A DNA stretch of 49,901 nucleotides from Lachnospiraceae bacterium (lineage in GTDB: Bacteria > Bacillota > Clostridia > Lachnospirales > Lachnospiraceae), in NCBI GenBank assembly GCA_022799355.1, contig JAAWOG010000021.1, forward strand, positions 1 to 49,901, in the 5' to 3' direction. Position numbers and translations under genes: made by a program. Of this stretch, positions 7,541-15,999 are shown one piece after another. Every line of letters begins with the position of its first letter. Within the stretch, counting starts at the first letter, position 1. Below the pieces are notes generated by a model that was not told where the DNA came from, searched no databases, and was given only the letters and a program-made list of their open reading frames with translations.

Positions 7541-9019
7541 ATGTATATGGATACAAAAAAGTATGAATTACTATCAGAGAACAGCATAGAATCCCCGGCG
7601 GCCGGGATATCGGCAGGAGGGGATATTTCCGGGAGGGCAAGGTCAGGGAAGAATACATTGTCCGTCGGAAAAGACGGGCAGCTTTCCGTGATGGAGAAGC
7701 TGCAGATTCTGACGGACGCCGCGAAATATGATGTGGCGTGTACCAGCAGCGGCGTGGAGAGAAAGGGAAGCGGGAAGGGGATGGGAAATACGAAGCTTGC
7801 CGGTATCTGCCACAGCTTTGCGGCGGATGGGAGGTGCATTTCGCTGCTGAAGATCCTGTTTACGAATTACTGTATTTATGACTGTAAATATTGTATTAAC
7901 AGGAGCAGCAATGATGTGGAGAGGGCAGCCTTTACGCCGGAGGAAATCTGTGAGCTGACGATCAATTTTTACAGGAGAAATTATATCGAGGGATTATTTT
8001 TGAGTTCCGGGATTATCAAAGATCCCAGTTATACGATGGAGCTGATCTATACGGCGATTTGGAGGCTGCGGAATATCTATCGGTTCGAGGGTTATATTCA
8101 TGTGAAGGCGATTCCGGGTGCCGATCCGGAGATCATTTACCGGCTGGGGCTTTTGGTGGACAGGATGAGTGTGAACCTGGAACTGCCTACGGCGGAGGGG
8201 CTTCGCAATCTCGCCCCGAATAAAAACAGGACTACGATTTTAAAGCCCATGCGTCAGATCCAGAACGGAATCGCGAGCAGTAAGGAAGAGGTGGCGCTTT
8301 ACCGCCATGCGCCGCAGTTTGTGCCGGCGGGACAGTCTACCCAGATGATCATCGGCGCTACGCCGGAGAATGATTATCAGATCGTTTCGGTGGCGGAATC
8401 CCTGTACCAAAAATTTGCGCTGAAGAGGGTGTTTTACTCTGCGTTTATCCGGGTAAATGAGGATAAGATGCTGCCGGCTCTGCCCGGCGGGCCGCCTCTT
8501 CTTCGGGAACACAGGCTGTATCAGGCGGATTTTCTGCTCCGCTATTACGGTTTTGAGGCAAAGGAGCTGCTCTCTGAGGAGCGCCCTAATTTTAATGTAC
8601 TGCTGGATCCGAAATGTGACTGGGCGCTGCGGCATCTGGAACTGTTCCCGATGGAAGTGAATAAGGCTTCCTATGAAATGCTGCTGCGGGTGCCGGGGAT
8701 CGGCGTGAAATCAGCCCAGCGTATTGTCAGGGGCAGGAGGCTTGGCAGCCTGCGGTTTGAGGATCTGAAAAAGATCGGTGTGGTGCTGAAAAGGGCGCTC
8801 TATTTTATCTGCTGCAATGGGAAGATGATGTACCGTACGAAGATAGAGGAGGATTATATCACGAGAAACCTGCTGGATACGGATCAGAGGCGTCCGGCGG
8901 TGCCGGATATAATAGACGGCAGGGAGGTCACATATAAGCAGCTATCCCTTTTTGACGATGTGACGGCGGCAGGGATGGTGCCGGCGCAGAGCGGACAGAG
9001 ATACGCAGGAGCTGGGTGA
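7541..9019 (+). CDS. SOS-type radical SAM DNA modification/repair protein
   Basis: Radical SAM enzyme of the family annotated 'putative DNA modification/repair radical SAM protein' (TIGR03916 as I recall). Seen: the iron-sulfur motif CIYDCKYC (CX3CX2C, about residues 111-118 from base 7541), a preceding conserved segment GICHSFAADGRCISLLK, and a C-terminal helix-hairpin-helix DNA-binding motif (LLRVPGIGVKSAQRIV, near residue 380). The start is uncertain. The frame is open from ATG 7541, but the -10 box ends at 7540, so transcription should begin near 7547. Candidates are a leaderless ATG 7547, TTG 7658 after AGGGAAG, and ATG 7691 (MEKLQIL), where the family usually begins. It is followed 12 bp later by its usual partner. 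Confidence 0.88.
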   Translation: MYMDTKKYELLSENSIESPAAGISAGGDISGRARSGKNTLSVGKDGQLSVMEKLQILTDAAKYDVACTSSGVERKGSGKGMGNTKLAGICHSFAADGRCISLLKILFTNYCIYDCKYCINRSSNDVERAAFTPEEICELTINFYRRNYIEGLFLSSGIIKDPSYTMELIYTAIWRLRNIYRFEGYIHVKAIPGADPEIIYRLGLLVDRMSVNLELPTAEGLRNLAPNKNRTTILKPMRQIQNGIASSKEEVALYRHAPQFVPAGQSTQMIIGATPENDYQIVSVAESLYQKFALKRVFYSAFIRVNEDKMLPALPGGPPLLREHRLYQADFLLRYYGFEAKELLSEERPNFNVLLDPKCDWALRHLELFPMEVNKASYEMLLRVPGIGVKSAQRIVRGRRLGSLRFEDLKKIGVVLKRALYFICCNGKMMYRTKIEEDYITRNLLDTDQRRPAVPDIIDGREVTYKQLSLFDDVTAAGMVPAQSGQRYAGAG

Positions 9020-9037
9020 AATACGGGGGATGTGAAG

Positions 9038-9889
9038 ATGGATGTTATGGTGTTTGTCTGTGAGGACAGTATAGAAGGAATCCTTACCGGAGTGTATGAC
9101 GCCTGGGCGGAGGCGTTGTCTTCCCGCCTGGGGCACGCCCATTGCAGGCTTGCGGTTACGGGGCGGCGTATTTCAGGAGTGGATGGAAGCCGGCAGGACG
9201 GCGGCATGGGGGATGGGCAGGGAAGCTTTGAGGAGTATTTTAACCTGGAATTATTTTGTACCTATCGGGATACGCCGCCGGATGCCGGGAAGGCCGGGAA
9301 AGTGATCAGGACGCTGAGAAGGCGGCTCGGAGAGGAAGTCTATGAATGTCTCTGCTATGCCATGGCTTCCCGTGAGCCGGACAAGGCGGAGGCGGTCTAT
9401 AAGACGATCGTTGCGGGACTTTCCATGAAAGAAGGGCACCGGACGCTGGATAAAGTGACAGATCCTTATGTGGCAAGATGTTTTGACTTAAAGCGCAACG
9501 TGGGCAGTGAGATCCACCGGGAACTGGAGTTTTTACGGTTTCAGGAATTGGAGAGCGGCGTTCTTTTGGCGAAGATCCATCCGAAAAACGATGTGCTGAT
9601 GTATTTGGGACCTCATTTTTCGGACAGGCTGCCGCTGGAAAATTTTTTAATCTACGATATCAGCCGGAGAAAGGCTCTCTTTCATGAGAGGGAGAAGGAC
9701 TGGTATATGATGGATGCGCTGGAGCTGGATGGTGAGATGGCAGGGCGTATCAGTACGGAGGAGGAATACTATCAGGATCTGTTTCGGACGTTCTGCCGCA
9801 CGATAGCCATCGAGAGCCGGGAGAACAGGGCGCTGCAGAGACAGTTTCTGCCGCTTTATTTCAGAGATCTGATGCCGGAGTTTCAGTGA
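9038..9889 (+). CDS. DUF4130 / TIGR03915-family DNA metabolism protein
   Basis: A 283-aa protein starting at ATG 9038, 7 bp after GGGGGA; GTG 9032 is too close to that site. The sequence begins MDVMVFVCEDSIEGILTGVY and contains DPYVARCFDLKRNVGSE and a late KIHPKNDVLMYLGPHFSDR block typical of the family (TIGR03915/DUF4130). Homologues almost always sit next to, or are fused with, the radical SAM partner; in some bacteria a uracil-DNA-glycosylase-like domain is fused to this family, which links it to repair. The biochemical activity is, to my knowledge, unestablished. It is co-transcribed from the LexA-box promoter, so damage-inducible expression is expected. Confidence 0.85.
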   Translation: MDVMVFVCEDSIEGILTGVYDAWAEALSSRLGHAHCRLAVTGRRISGVDGSRQDGGMGDGQGSFEEYFNLELFCTYRDTPPDAGKAGKVIRTLRRRLGEEVYECLCYAMASREPDKAEAVYKTIVAGLSMKEGHRTLDKVTDPYVARCFDLKRNVGSEIHRELEFLRFQELESGVLLAKIHPKNDVLMYLGPHFSDRLPLENFLIYDISRRKALFHEREKDWYMMDALELDGEMAGRISTEEEYYQDLFRTFCRTIAIESRENRALQRQFLPLYFRDLMPEFQ

Positions 9890-9976
9890 GGAAATCACAG
9901 TCTGGTTTCGGGAGAGCAGGGGGCGGAGGGGTACCGACCGAGGTGATATAAAGTGATGAAATAATTATAAAATGTA

Positions 9977-10005
9977 TTGCAAATTTTTATATGGACTGGT
10001 ATAGT
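9977..10005 (+). promoter_or_regulatory. putative sigma-A promoter of the Rpn gene
   Basis: TTGCAA (9977-9982) and TATAGT (10000-10005), 17-bp spacer. The predicted leader of about 155 nt has no recognised element. Confidence 0.6.
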
Positions 10006-10165
10006 AATATAAAGCATGCTTCTGAATGTTCAAACACATCTTTATCATATCTGAATTTCTAGGAAATCCATGCTTAAGATTCATAAAGAAAAAAGCAGGA
10101 TTTTTGATAGGAAGAAAAAGGTATTGCCATTTCAGAAACTCCTGCGAGAGAAAGGAGAACTGAAT

Positions 10166-11101
10166 ATGGAAACTGAATGGAGGAATTATCGCAAAAAGAA
10201 CTATGAAGAACTGGAACTGAAAGATGATTTTATGTTCGGAAAAGTGATGCAGAATGAGGAACTGTGCAGAAGGACACTGGAGACTTTGCTGGAAATGCCG
10301 ATAAGAGGTATTTCCGGTCTCGAGAGGCAGAAGGGAATTGAACTGCTCGGGGACAGAAAAGGAATCCGTCTCGATATTTATGTGCGGGATGCGGATAAGA
10401 CGGTGTATGATGCGGAAATGCAGCAGCGGCATAAAAAGGAAGATGAGGAAGGACTTCCGAAACGGACACGCTATTATCAGGGGCTGATCGATCTGGATAT
10501 ACTGGAAAGCGGAGGAAAGTATCAGGAGCTGCCGGACAGTTATATTATTTTTATCTGTACATTTGATCCTTTTGGGAAAAACAGAAGCCGGTATACATTC
10601 GGAAATGTATGTCTTGAGGATACGGATATCCGGCTCCATGACGGGGCGGTAAAAATATTCTTTAATACAAAAGGCAGCAGGGAAGGCATGAATGCCGATG
10701 TCAGAATGCTCCTGGAATATCTGGACACCAAATCGGTTGCAAATAAGCTGACGGAAGATCTGGACAGAGCCGTGGAAGAAGTCAGGCGAAATGAAAAGTG
10801 GAGACTGGAATATATGAAAGAACGGTTTATTTACATAGAAGCGAGAGAAGACGGAAGGCTTGACGGGCTGGAGGAAGGACGCGAAGAGGGACGCAAAGAG
10901 GGGCTGGAGGAAGGACGCAAAGCGGCTCTTGAAGAGGCGCAGAGAGAGGCCGCATTTAATATGGCCGAAATGCTTGTGAAAAACGTTGAGGCGGCAATGC
11001 GGAATTTTCATGTTGACCTGCCCGGCGCATGTAACGGTTTGGGGATACATATTGAGGAATACGGGAAGGCAAAAGAAATGCTGGATAGTTTAAAGGAATA
11101 A
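10166..11101 (+). CDS. Rpn-family PD-(D/E)XK nuclease / putative transposase
   Basis: A 311-aa protein starting at ATG 10166, 8 bp after AAAGGAG; the frame continues upstream without a ribosome site. Seen: the opening LKDDFMFGKVMQNEELC, the nuclease core GIRLDIYVRD, then VYDAEMQQRHKKEDE (D...E-x-Q), and RTRYYQGLIDLDIL. All are hallmarks of the Rpn (recombination-promoting nuclease, PF12784) family. The C-terminal third carries imperfect EEGREEGRKEGLEEGRK repeats at about residues 232-250, a low-complexity charged helix common in these proteins. Rpn proteins are DNA endonucleases linked to horizontal transfer and, in recent work, phage defence. It is a single gene with its own promoter and a strong terminator. 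An in-frame ATG at 10814 could give a separate short C-terminal product. Confidence 0.85.
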   Translation: METEWRNYRKKNYEELELKDDFMFGKVMQNEELCRRTLETLLEMPIRGISGLERQKGIELLGDRKGIRLDIYVRDADKTVYDAEMQQRHKKEDEEGLPKRTRYYQGLIDLDILESGGKYQELPDSYIIFICTFDPFGKNRSRYTFGNVCLEDTDIRLHDGAVKIFFNTKGSREGMNADVRMLLEYLDTKSVANKLTEDLDRAVEEVRRNEKWRLEYMKERFIYIEAREDGRLDGLEEGREEGRKEGLEEGRKAALEEAQREAAFNMAEMLVKNVEAAMRNFHVDLPGACNGLGIHIEEYGKAKEMLDSLKE

Positions 11102-11126
11102 AAGAAATTTTGATAATATGGAGGGA

Positions 11127-11173
11127 AAATCCCGATGAAAGGTTAGTGTTGATCTTTCATCGGGATTTTTTTG
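11127..11173 (+). terminator. intrinsic terminator after the Rpn gene
   Basis: AATCCCGATGAAAG and CTTTCATCGGGATT form a perfect 14-bp stem with a 12-nt loop, followed by TTTTT. Confidence 0.9.
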
Positions 11174-11192
11174 TAAAGTTATTTAAAACATA

Positions 11193-11221
11193 TTGACAAA
11201 TATTATAAAAATAATTATTAT
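11193..11221 (+). promoter_or_regulatory. putative sigma-A promoter of the M24/ABC operon
   Basis: TTGACA (11193-11198) and TATTAT (11216-11221), 17-bp spacer. The very AT-rich stretch to the ribosome site could hold operator sites for the ROK regulator; no clear palindrome stands out. Confidence 0.65.
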
Positions 11222-11255
11222 AAGTATTATAATAAATAATAAAAAGGAGGAAATC

Positions 11256-12539
11256 ATGAATTTAACAGAGAGGGACTGGAAAAAAATTACAGAAATCATT
11301 CGGGCGTATGAGGGGAAAATAGATAAAAACTTTAAGATTCCCTTGCCTGAGTATGAAGAGCGGTACGAAAAAGTTTGGAAAGAACTGGAAGAGCGCAATA
11401 TTGATATGGGATTTTTCTTCTGGTACAGGGAAATGCCGGGAGATGGTATTTACCTTACAGGATATAATCCGACCATCGAGAGAGCCAGCGGGGTGATTGC
11501 TCCGGGCAGGAGGCCTCTTCTGCTTGCGGGCCCGGAGTCCGGTGTGATGGCGAAGGAGGCGGGACTCGGACTTGAGACGGCATTTGTAAATGAGTTCAGC
11601 ATTCCGGATGAATATTATGAAGGAGTCGAACGGGGAAATCTCAATGAGATTATATCAGAGTATATAGGTCACAGTATAAAAAGGATCGGATTTATGACGG
11701 CTGCGGATCTGATACCCGGACAGTTTATGGATTTTCTGAGAGAAGGCTTCGGAAATGTGGAGGTTGTGGATGCCTCTGATATTTTAGAAGAACTTCGCTA
11801 CGAAAAGTCAGAGAGTGAGATGAAATGTATGGAACAGGCGGATATGATTGCCTGTGCGGCAGTTCGGACGATGCTGGCAGTTGCGGCACCCGGGATGCGG
11901 GAGAGTGAGATCGCGGCAGTTGGCGACTTTACGGTTAAAACGCTTGGTGGAAACGGATTTGGATTTGATACTATCGTAAATTCCGCGGAGAGATGCAGAA
12001 CGGTTATCGGACCGGCGGGGAATCGTATCATTCGGGAAGGTGAGATTGTACAGGTAGGATGCAGCCCCAGTTTTGAAGGATATAAGGGCGTATGCCGCAG
12101 AGCGTTTGTCATGGGGCAGAGATCAGATATTCAGAAGCAATATTTTGAATGTATGAATGAAGCATATCGCAGGGCGGAAGCGGCAATATATAAAGTATGC
12201 GAAGAGGGACTTGCCACGAATCTGATCGATCTGGCGGCAAGAGATTATTTTGCATCCCAGGAGATAGACGGTGAGAATATGAAGCAGTTCCATATGTACA
12301 GCACCTGCCATGGAACGGGATTGACAGAATGCCTGGAGAAAATGGTGATCACACCGACAAAGGAAGAAAGGTATGGTGAAAATGTAGGACTGATGTTGGA
12401 TCTTGGGTGTTATGGACATCCGAATCCGCAGATCGCAGGGGGATGCGTGGAGGACGCTTATTTAAAGAGAGGAAGCAGGGTATATAAATGCTCGGATGTT
12501 CCTGTGGACGTACAGGAGCTTGTAGGAAAAGGAATGTGA
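11256..12539 (+). CDS. creatinase/Xaa-Pro-aminopeptidase-fold protein with degenerate active site
   Basis: A 427-aa protein starting at ATG 11256 behind AAAAAGGAGG. It has a creatinase N-terminal domain (about residues 30-165) and a pita-bread M24 domain (about 185-427). M24 peptidases bind two metals with D, D, H, E, E. Here the first two Asp positions read QVGCSPSFEGYKGVCRR, with both Asp gone; the third region keeps a His (TCHGTGLTE); the fourth is LMLDLG where IEPG is usual; only the last Glu (GGCVEDA) is normal. Loss of the Asp ligands resembles metal-free creatinase, but the position of creatinase's catalytic His appears to be Ile (RTVIGPAGNR). It is the first gene of a ribose-type ABC operon, so it probably acts on the imported compound. 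The substrate is unknown. Confidence 0.75.
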   Translation: MNLTERDWKKITEIIRAYEGKIDKNFKIPLPEYEERYEKVWKELEERNIDMGFFFWYREMPGDGIYLTGYNPTIERASGVIAPGRRPLLLAGPESGVMAKEAGLGLETAFVNEFSIPDEYYEGVERGNLNEIISEYIGHSIKRIGFMTAADLIPGQFMDFLREGFGNVEVVDASDILEELRYEKSESEMKCMEQADMIACAAVRTMLAVAAPGMRESEIAAVGDFTVKTLGGNGFGFDTIVNSAERCRTVIGPAGNRIIREGEIVQVGCSPSFEGYKGVCRRAFVMGQRSDIQKQYFECMNEAYRRAEAAIYKVCEEGLATNLIDLAARDYFASQEIDGENMKQFHMYSTCHGTGLTECLEKMVITPTKEERYGENVGLMLDLGCYGHPNPQIAGGCVEDAYLKRGSRVYKCSDVPVDVQELVGKGM

Positions 12540-12543
12540 TGGT

Positions 12544-13509
12544 ATGAAGAAAGAGAGAAGGTTAACCATAGGGAACAGGGAGGGGACGCTTCTTATCACT
12601 ATACTGGTCATCTTTGTACTCATGTGTCTGGCCAAAGGCAGCCTGTTTTATGCGAGAAGTAATATTGAAGCCATATTTTCCAATCTGGCTTATGATCTTT
12701 TGCTGGCGTGCGGTATGACATTTGTCATTATTCTGGGCGGCGTGGATTTGTCTGTGGGAGCGGTACTTGCTTTGACGGGTATTATCTGTACTCTGATGAT
12801 CCAGCAGGGAGCGGGGACGGCTTTGGCGGTCCTCTCAGGAATCCTGTTCGGTGCAGCGGTGGGCATGTTAAACGGTATTTTAGTGGCGAAGGCGAATGTT
12901 GCACCATTTGTGGCAACGCTGGGAAGCCAGTCCATATGCCGCGGAGTCTGCTATGTGCTCACCAGCGGTTATTTTGTGGCAGGATTATCCGAGGAATATA
13001 CGGCGATCGGAAGAGGAACGTTTCTGGGTATTCCAAACCGTATTTTTATATCGATACTGATCATGATGGTATTGGCATTGCTCTCGAAAAGCTTCAGGCC
13101 GCTGAAAAATATGTTTTATGTGGGCGGAAATACAAAAGCCGCTTTCATTTCCGGAATTCCTTCCGGAATGACGACTATACTGGGCTATGGAATCAGCGGG
13201 CTGATGGCAGGCATAGCGGCGGTCCTTATGACAAGCAGCCTGGGCATGGGGCATGCAGGTTATGGAATTTCTTTTGAGATGAAAGCCATATCCGCGGCGG
13301 TGATCGGAGGTGCCAACATGCATGGAGGAAGCGGAAGCTTTCTTGGCACGGCGCTTGGAGTGATACTGGTTGCGCTGGTGAATAATGTATTTATTATGTT
13401 TAACGGTTCTCCGAACTGGTCTTCGGCGATCAGTGGCGTAATGCTGCTGCTGGCGGTGGGATTTGATGTTGTCCGTGACCGCATAAGACAGAAGGGGAGG
13501 CACGGATGA
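12544..13509 (+). CDS. ABC transporter permease, RbsC/BPD_transp_2 family
   Basis: A 321-aa integral membrane protein with 8-10 hydrophobic segments. Seen: the family signature around GMTFVIILGGVDLSVGAVLA (about residues 58-77), which places it in the ribose/galactose/autoinducer-2 permease group, and the C-terminal GGANMHGGSGSFLGTALG. It starts 4 bp after the M24 gene and its last four bases overlap the ATPase start. It forms half of a heteromeric channel with the second permease. The substrate is not predictable from this protein alone. Confidence 0.92.
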   Translation: MKKERRLTIGNREGTLLITILVIFVLMCLAKGSLFYARSNIEAIFSNLAYDLLLACGMTFVIILGGVDLSVGAVLALTGIICTLMIQQGAGTALAVLSGILFGAAVGMLNGILVAKANVAPFVATLGSQSICRGVCYVLTSGYFVAGLSEEYTAIGRGTFLGIPNRIFISILIMMVLALLSKSFRPLKNMFYVGGNTKAAFISGIPSGMTTILGYGISGLMAGIAAVLMTSSLGMGHAGYGISFEMKAISAAVIGGANMHGGSGSFLGTALGVILVALVNNVFIMFNGSPNWSSAISGVMLLLAVGFDVVRDRIRQKGRHG

Positions 13510-15011
13510 GTTATCTGAAAATAGAACATATAACAAAGTCTTTTGGAAATAATAATGTGCTGACGGATATCTCCATTGATTTTGAGAAGGGAGAGATACA
13601 TTCCCTGATTGGTGAAAACGGAGCCGGAAAGTCTACATTGATGAAGATCATAGGGGGAATCTATCAGCCGGATGGCGGACAGATACTGATAGACGGGAAT
13701 CCTGTCAGAATGCATGATCCCATAGAGGCATGTGAGCTGGGGATAGGGATTGTTCATCAGGAACTCAGTATTGCCGGGAATATGACGGCGGCGCAGAACG
13801 TATTTGTTAATAATGAGCCGGTGAAATGGCTGGGATTTATCGACTGGAAAAAGCTGTATGCGGACGCGGCGGCAGAATTTGAAAAGATCGGTGCTGCTAT
13901 TGATCCGAGAGCCATTGCCGGTACATTGAGTGTCGGAATGCAGCAGATGATAGAAATATCCAAAGTGTTGTCAAAAGATGTAAATGTATTGATACTCGAT
14001 GAACCCACCAGCGCGCTGTCGGACAATGAGATTGAAAATCTTTTCAGAATCTTGCTGGAACTCAAAAAAAGAGGAAAACTGATTATCTTTATCAGCCATA
14101 AGTTAAATGAGATCATCAGAATTTCAGATAAGGTTTCCGTGCTGCGGGACGGCACATGTACGGGTACCCTGGACAAAGAGCATATGGAAGTACGGACGAT
14201 TATCCGCATGATGGTAGGACGGAATATCGACGAATTATATCCACCGAAAGCAAAGAGCAGGAGCCATGAAAAAGCGTTGTCAGTGGAACATATCAGCAGG
14301 AAAGGGAAATTTTCAGATCTGTCTTTTGATGTCTGTTACGGGGAGATTACAGGAATGTTCGGACTTGTGGGCGCGGGGCGTACGGAATGCGCATTGTCGG
14401 TGTTTGGCGCAGACAAGATGGATGAGGGATTAGTGTATCTGGAGGGAAAGCCCGTCAGATTTAAAAATCCCGCGCAGGCGATCAGGGAAGGCGTATGTTA
14501 TCTGTCTGAGGATCGGAAGGCGGTGGGGCTGTTTGTTGACATGACAGTGAAAGAGAACACGGTGGCGGCATGCCTGAAATCAATCTGCAAATACGGACAG
14601 TTCCTGGATGAGGGCAGGGCGGGAGAAATAACGGAAAACTATATAAAAGAGCTGGATATACATCCGGATCGGTGTGCGGAATATAAAGTCATGAATCTTT
14701 CAGGAGGTAACCAGCAGAAGGTGCTGTTTGCAAAATGGCTTTCGGCCGATCCCAGAATATTGATCGTGGATGAACCGACCAGGGGTGTGGATGTAGGTGC
14801 AAAGGCGATGATACATCATATCTTGAGAAAACTGGCGGATGCGGGAATGGCTGTCTGGATGATTTCCTCTGAACTTCCGGAGATTCTGGGAGTATCTGAC
14901 AGAGTGATTGTTATGCATGAAGGGCGCTGCAAAGCGATTCTGGAAAATAAGGACCTGGTGGAGGAAGACGTTATGAGGGCTGCATTTAGAGAGGAGGAGG
15001 GACATGAATAA
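13506..15011 (+). CDS. sugar-type ABC transporter ATPase, two NBDs (RbsA/MglA-like)
   Basis: A 501-aa tandem ATPase whose start overlaps the permease stop (ATGA). The first domain has an intact Walker A (GENGAGKSTLM, about residue 37) and Walker B (VLILDEPTSALSD). The second has the degenerate P-loop GLVGAGRTE usual in RbsA-type proteins, with a normal signature LSGGNQQKVLFAKWL and LIVDEPTRGVDVG. This asymmetric pattern is standard for carbohydrate-uptake CUT2 ATPases. It powers import through the two permeases encoded on either side. Confidence 0.95.
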   Translation: MSYLKIEHITKSFGNNNVLTDISIDFEKGEIHSLIGENGAGKSTLMKIIGGIYQPDGGQILIDGNPVRMHDPIEACELGIGIVHQELSIAGNMTAAQNVFVNNEPVKWLGFIDWKKLYADAAAEFEKIGAAIDPRAIAGTLSVGMQQMIEISKVLSKDVNVLILDEPTSALSDNEIENLFRILLELKKRGKLIIFISHKLNEIIRISDKVSVLRDGTCTGTLDKEHMEVRTIIRMMVGRNIDELYPPKAKSRSHEKALSVEHISRKGKFSDLSFDVCYGEITGMFGLVGAGRTECALSVFGADKMDEGLVYLEGKPVRFKNPAQAIREGVCYLSEDRKAVGLFVDMTVKENTVAACLKSICKYGQFLDEGRAGEITENYIKELDIHPDRCAEYKVMNLSGGNQQKVLFAKWLSADPRILIVDEPTRGVDVGAKAMIHHILRKLADAGMAVWMISSELPEILGVSDRVIVMHEGRCKAILENKDLVEEDVMRAAFREEEGHE

Positions 15012-15975
15012 AAGAAGAAGAATATTGTCCGTAAAACAGGTTAACCTTCATTATCTGGTGCTGACCGTGCTGATCTTGGCTGTGATAACAGTGATGGCTG
15101 TCCGCTCTCCGTATTTTTTGACATCGGGAAATCTGCAGGTGCTGATCGATACTTTTATTATGGAGGCTATCATGGCGCTCGGAATGACGATGGTGATCAT
15201 TTCGGGAGGAATCGACCTGACGATCGCGGGTATTCTGCCGTTTTCGTCTATTGTGCTGGCACTTCTCATGATAAGGGGCGTACCCTTTGCGGCGGCAGCG
15301 CTGCTGGTTCTTCTGACGGCAGCAGGGATCGGATGTGTTACCAACCGGCTGCGGCAGAGCCTGCATCTGCATCCCATGGTTGTGACAATGGCTATTGCTG
15401 CAGTTTTAAAAGGAGTGGATCTTACGGTAACAGGGGGAAGCGCAATATCAGGCCTGCCTGAGAGTTTTGTGAGGCTTGCTTCCGTTCGGATTCTCGGGAT
15501 GCCTCTGAGCTGGGTGGTATATATTTTTCTGGCGGTAATATTTTTATATTTTTCTAAGAATAACAAATGGTTTCTGCAGATATTTTTTGTGGGAGGAAAT
15601 GAGGATGCGGCAAGGCTTTCCGGAATCAAAGTAGAAGCTCTTTACAGGAATGTTTATGTCATTTCGGCCGCTCTTGCCGCTGTTGCAGGAATATTGACTG
15701 CAATTACATACAGCAGCGCAAGCTACAGCTACGGGACAAACGCAGACCTTCGGGTGATCACTACGGTGGCAATCGGCGGGACAAGTCTTACACACGGGGG
15801 TTCGGGTTCGGTGGCAGGAACACTTTTGGGAACATTGTTTATGGCTGTCATCTATAATGCGTTTGTTATGAGTGGTATTTCCACATACTATCAGGATGTG
15901 GTGACAGGCGCATTCCTGATTATGGCGGTACTTTTGAGTGAAGGGATAAAAATTCTGAAAGAGCACAAATCATAA
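15004..15975 (+). CDS. ABC transporter permease, RbsC/BPD_transp_2 family (second)
   Basis: A 323-aa protein starting inside the end of the ATPase gene (8-base overlap). It has about 8-10 hydrophobic segments and the family motif GMTMVIISGGIDLTIAGILP (about residues 60-79), plus GTSLTHGGSGSVAGTLLG near the C-terminus. It is paralogous to the permease at 12544. CUT2 importers with two different permeases are common, and the pair is expected to be a heterodimer. The gene is followed 24 bp later by the binding protein. Confidence 0.92.
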   Translation: MNKRRRILSVKQVNLHYLVLTVLILAVITVMAVRSPYFLTSGNLQVLIDTFIMEAIMALGMTMVIISGGIDLTIAGILPFSSIVLALLMIRGVPFAAAALLVLLTAAGIGCVTNRLRQSLHLHPMVVTMAIAAVLKGVDLTVTGGSAISGLPESFVRLASVRILGMPLSWVVYIFLAVIFLYFSKNNKWFLQIFFVGGNEDAARLSGIKVEALYRNVYVISAALAAVAGILTAITYSSASYSYGTNADLRVITTVAIGGTSLTHGGSGSVAGTLLGTLFMAVIYNAFVMSGISTYYQDVVTGAFLIMAVLLSEGIKILKEHKS

Positions 15976-15999
15976 AAAGATCAAAGGAGGCAGGTTCAT

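Noticed and set aside
9965-11050. 361-residue open frame antisense to the Rpn gene
   Set aside because: It has no ribosome site, its residue use is biased (many Phe, His, Ile), and the sense strand has a clear family match, promoter and terminator.
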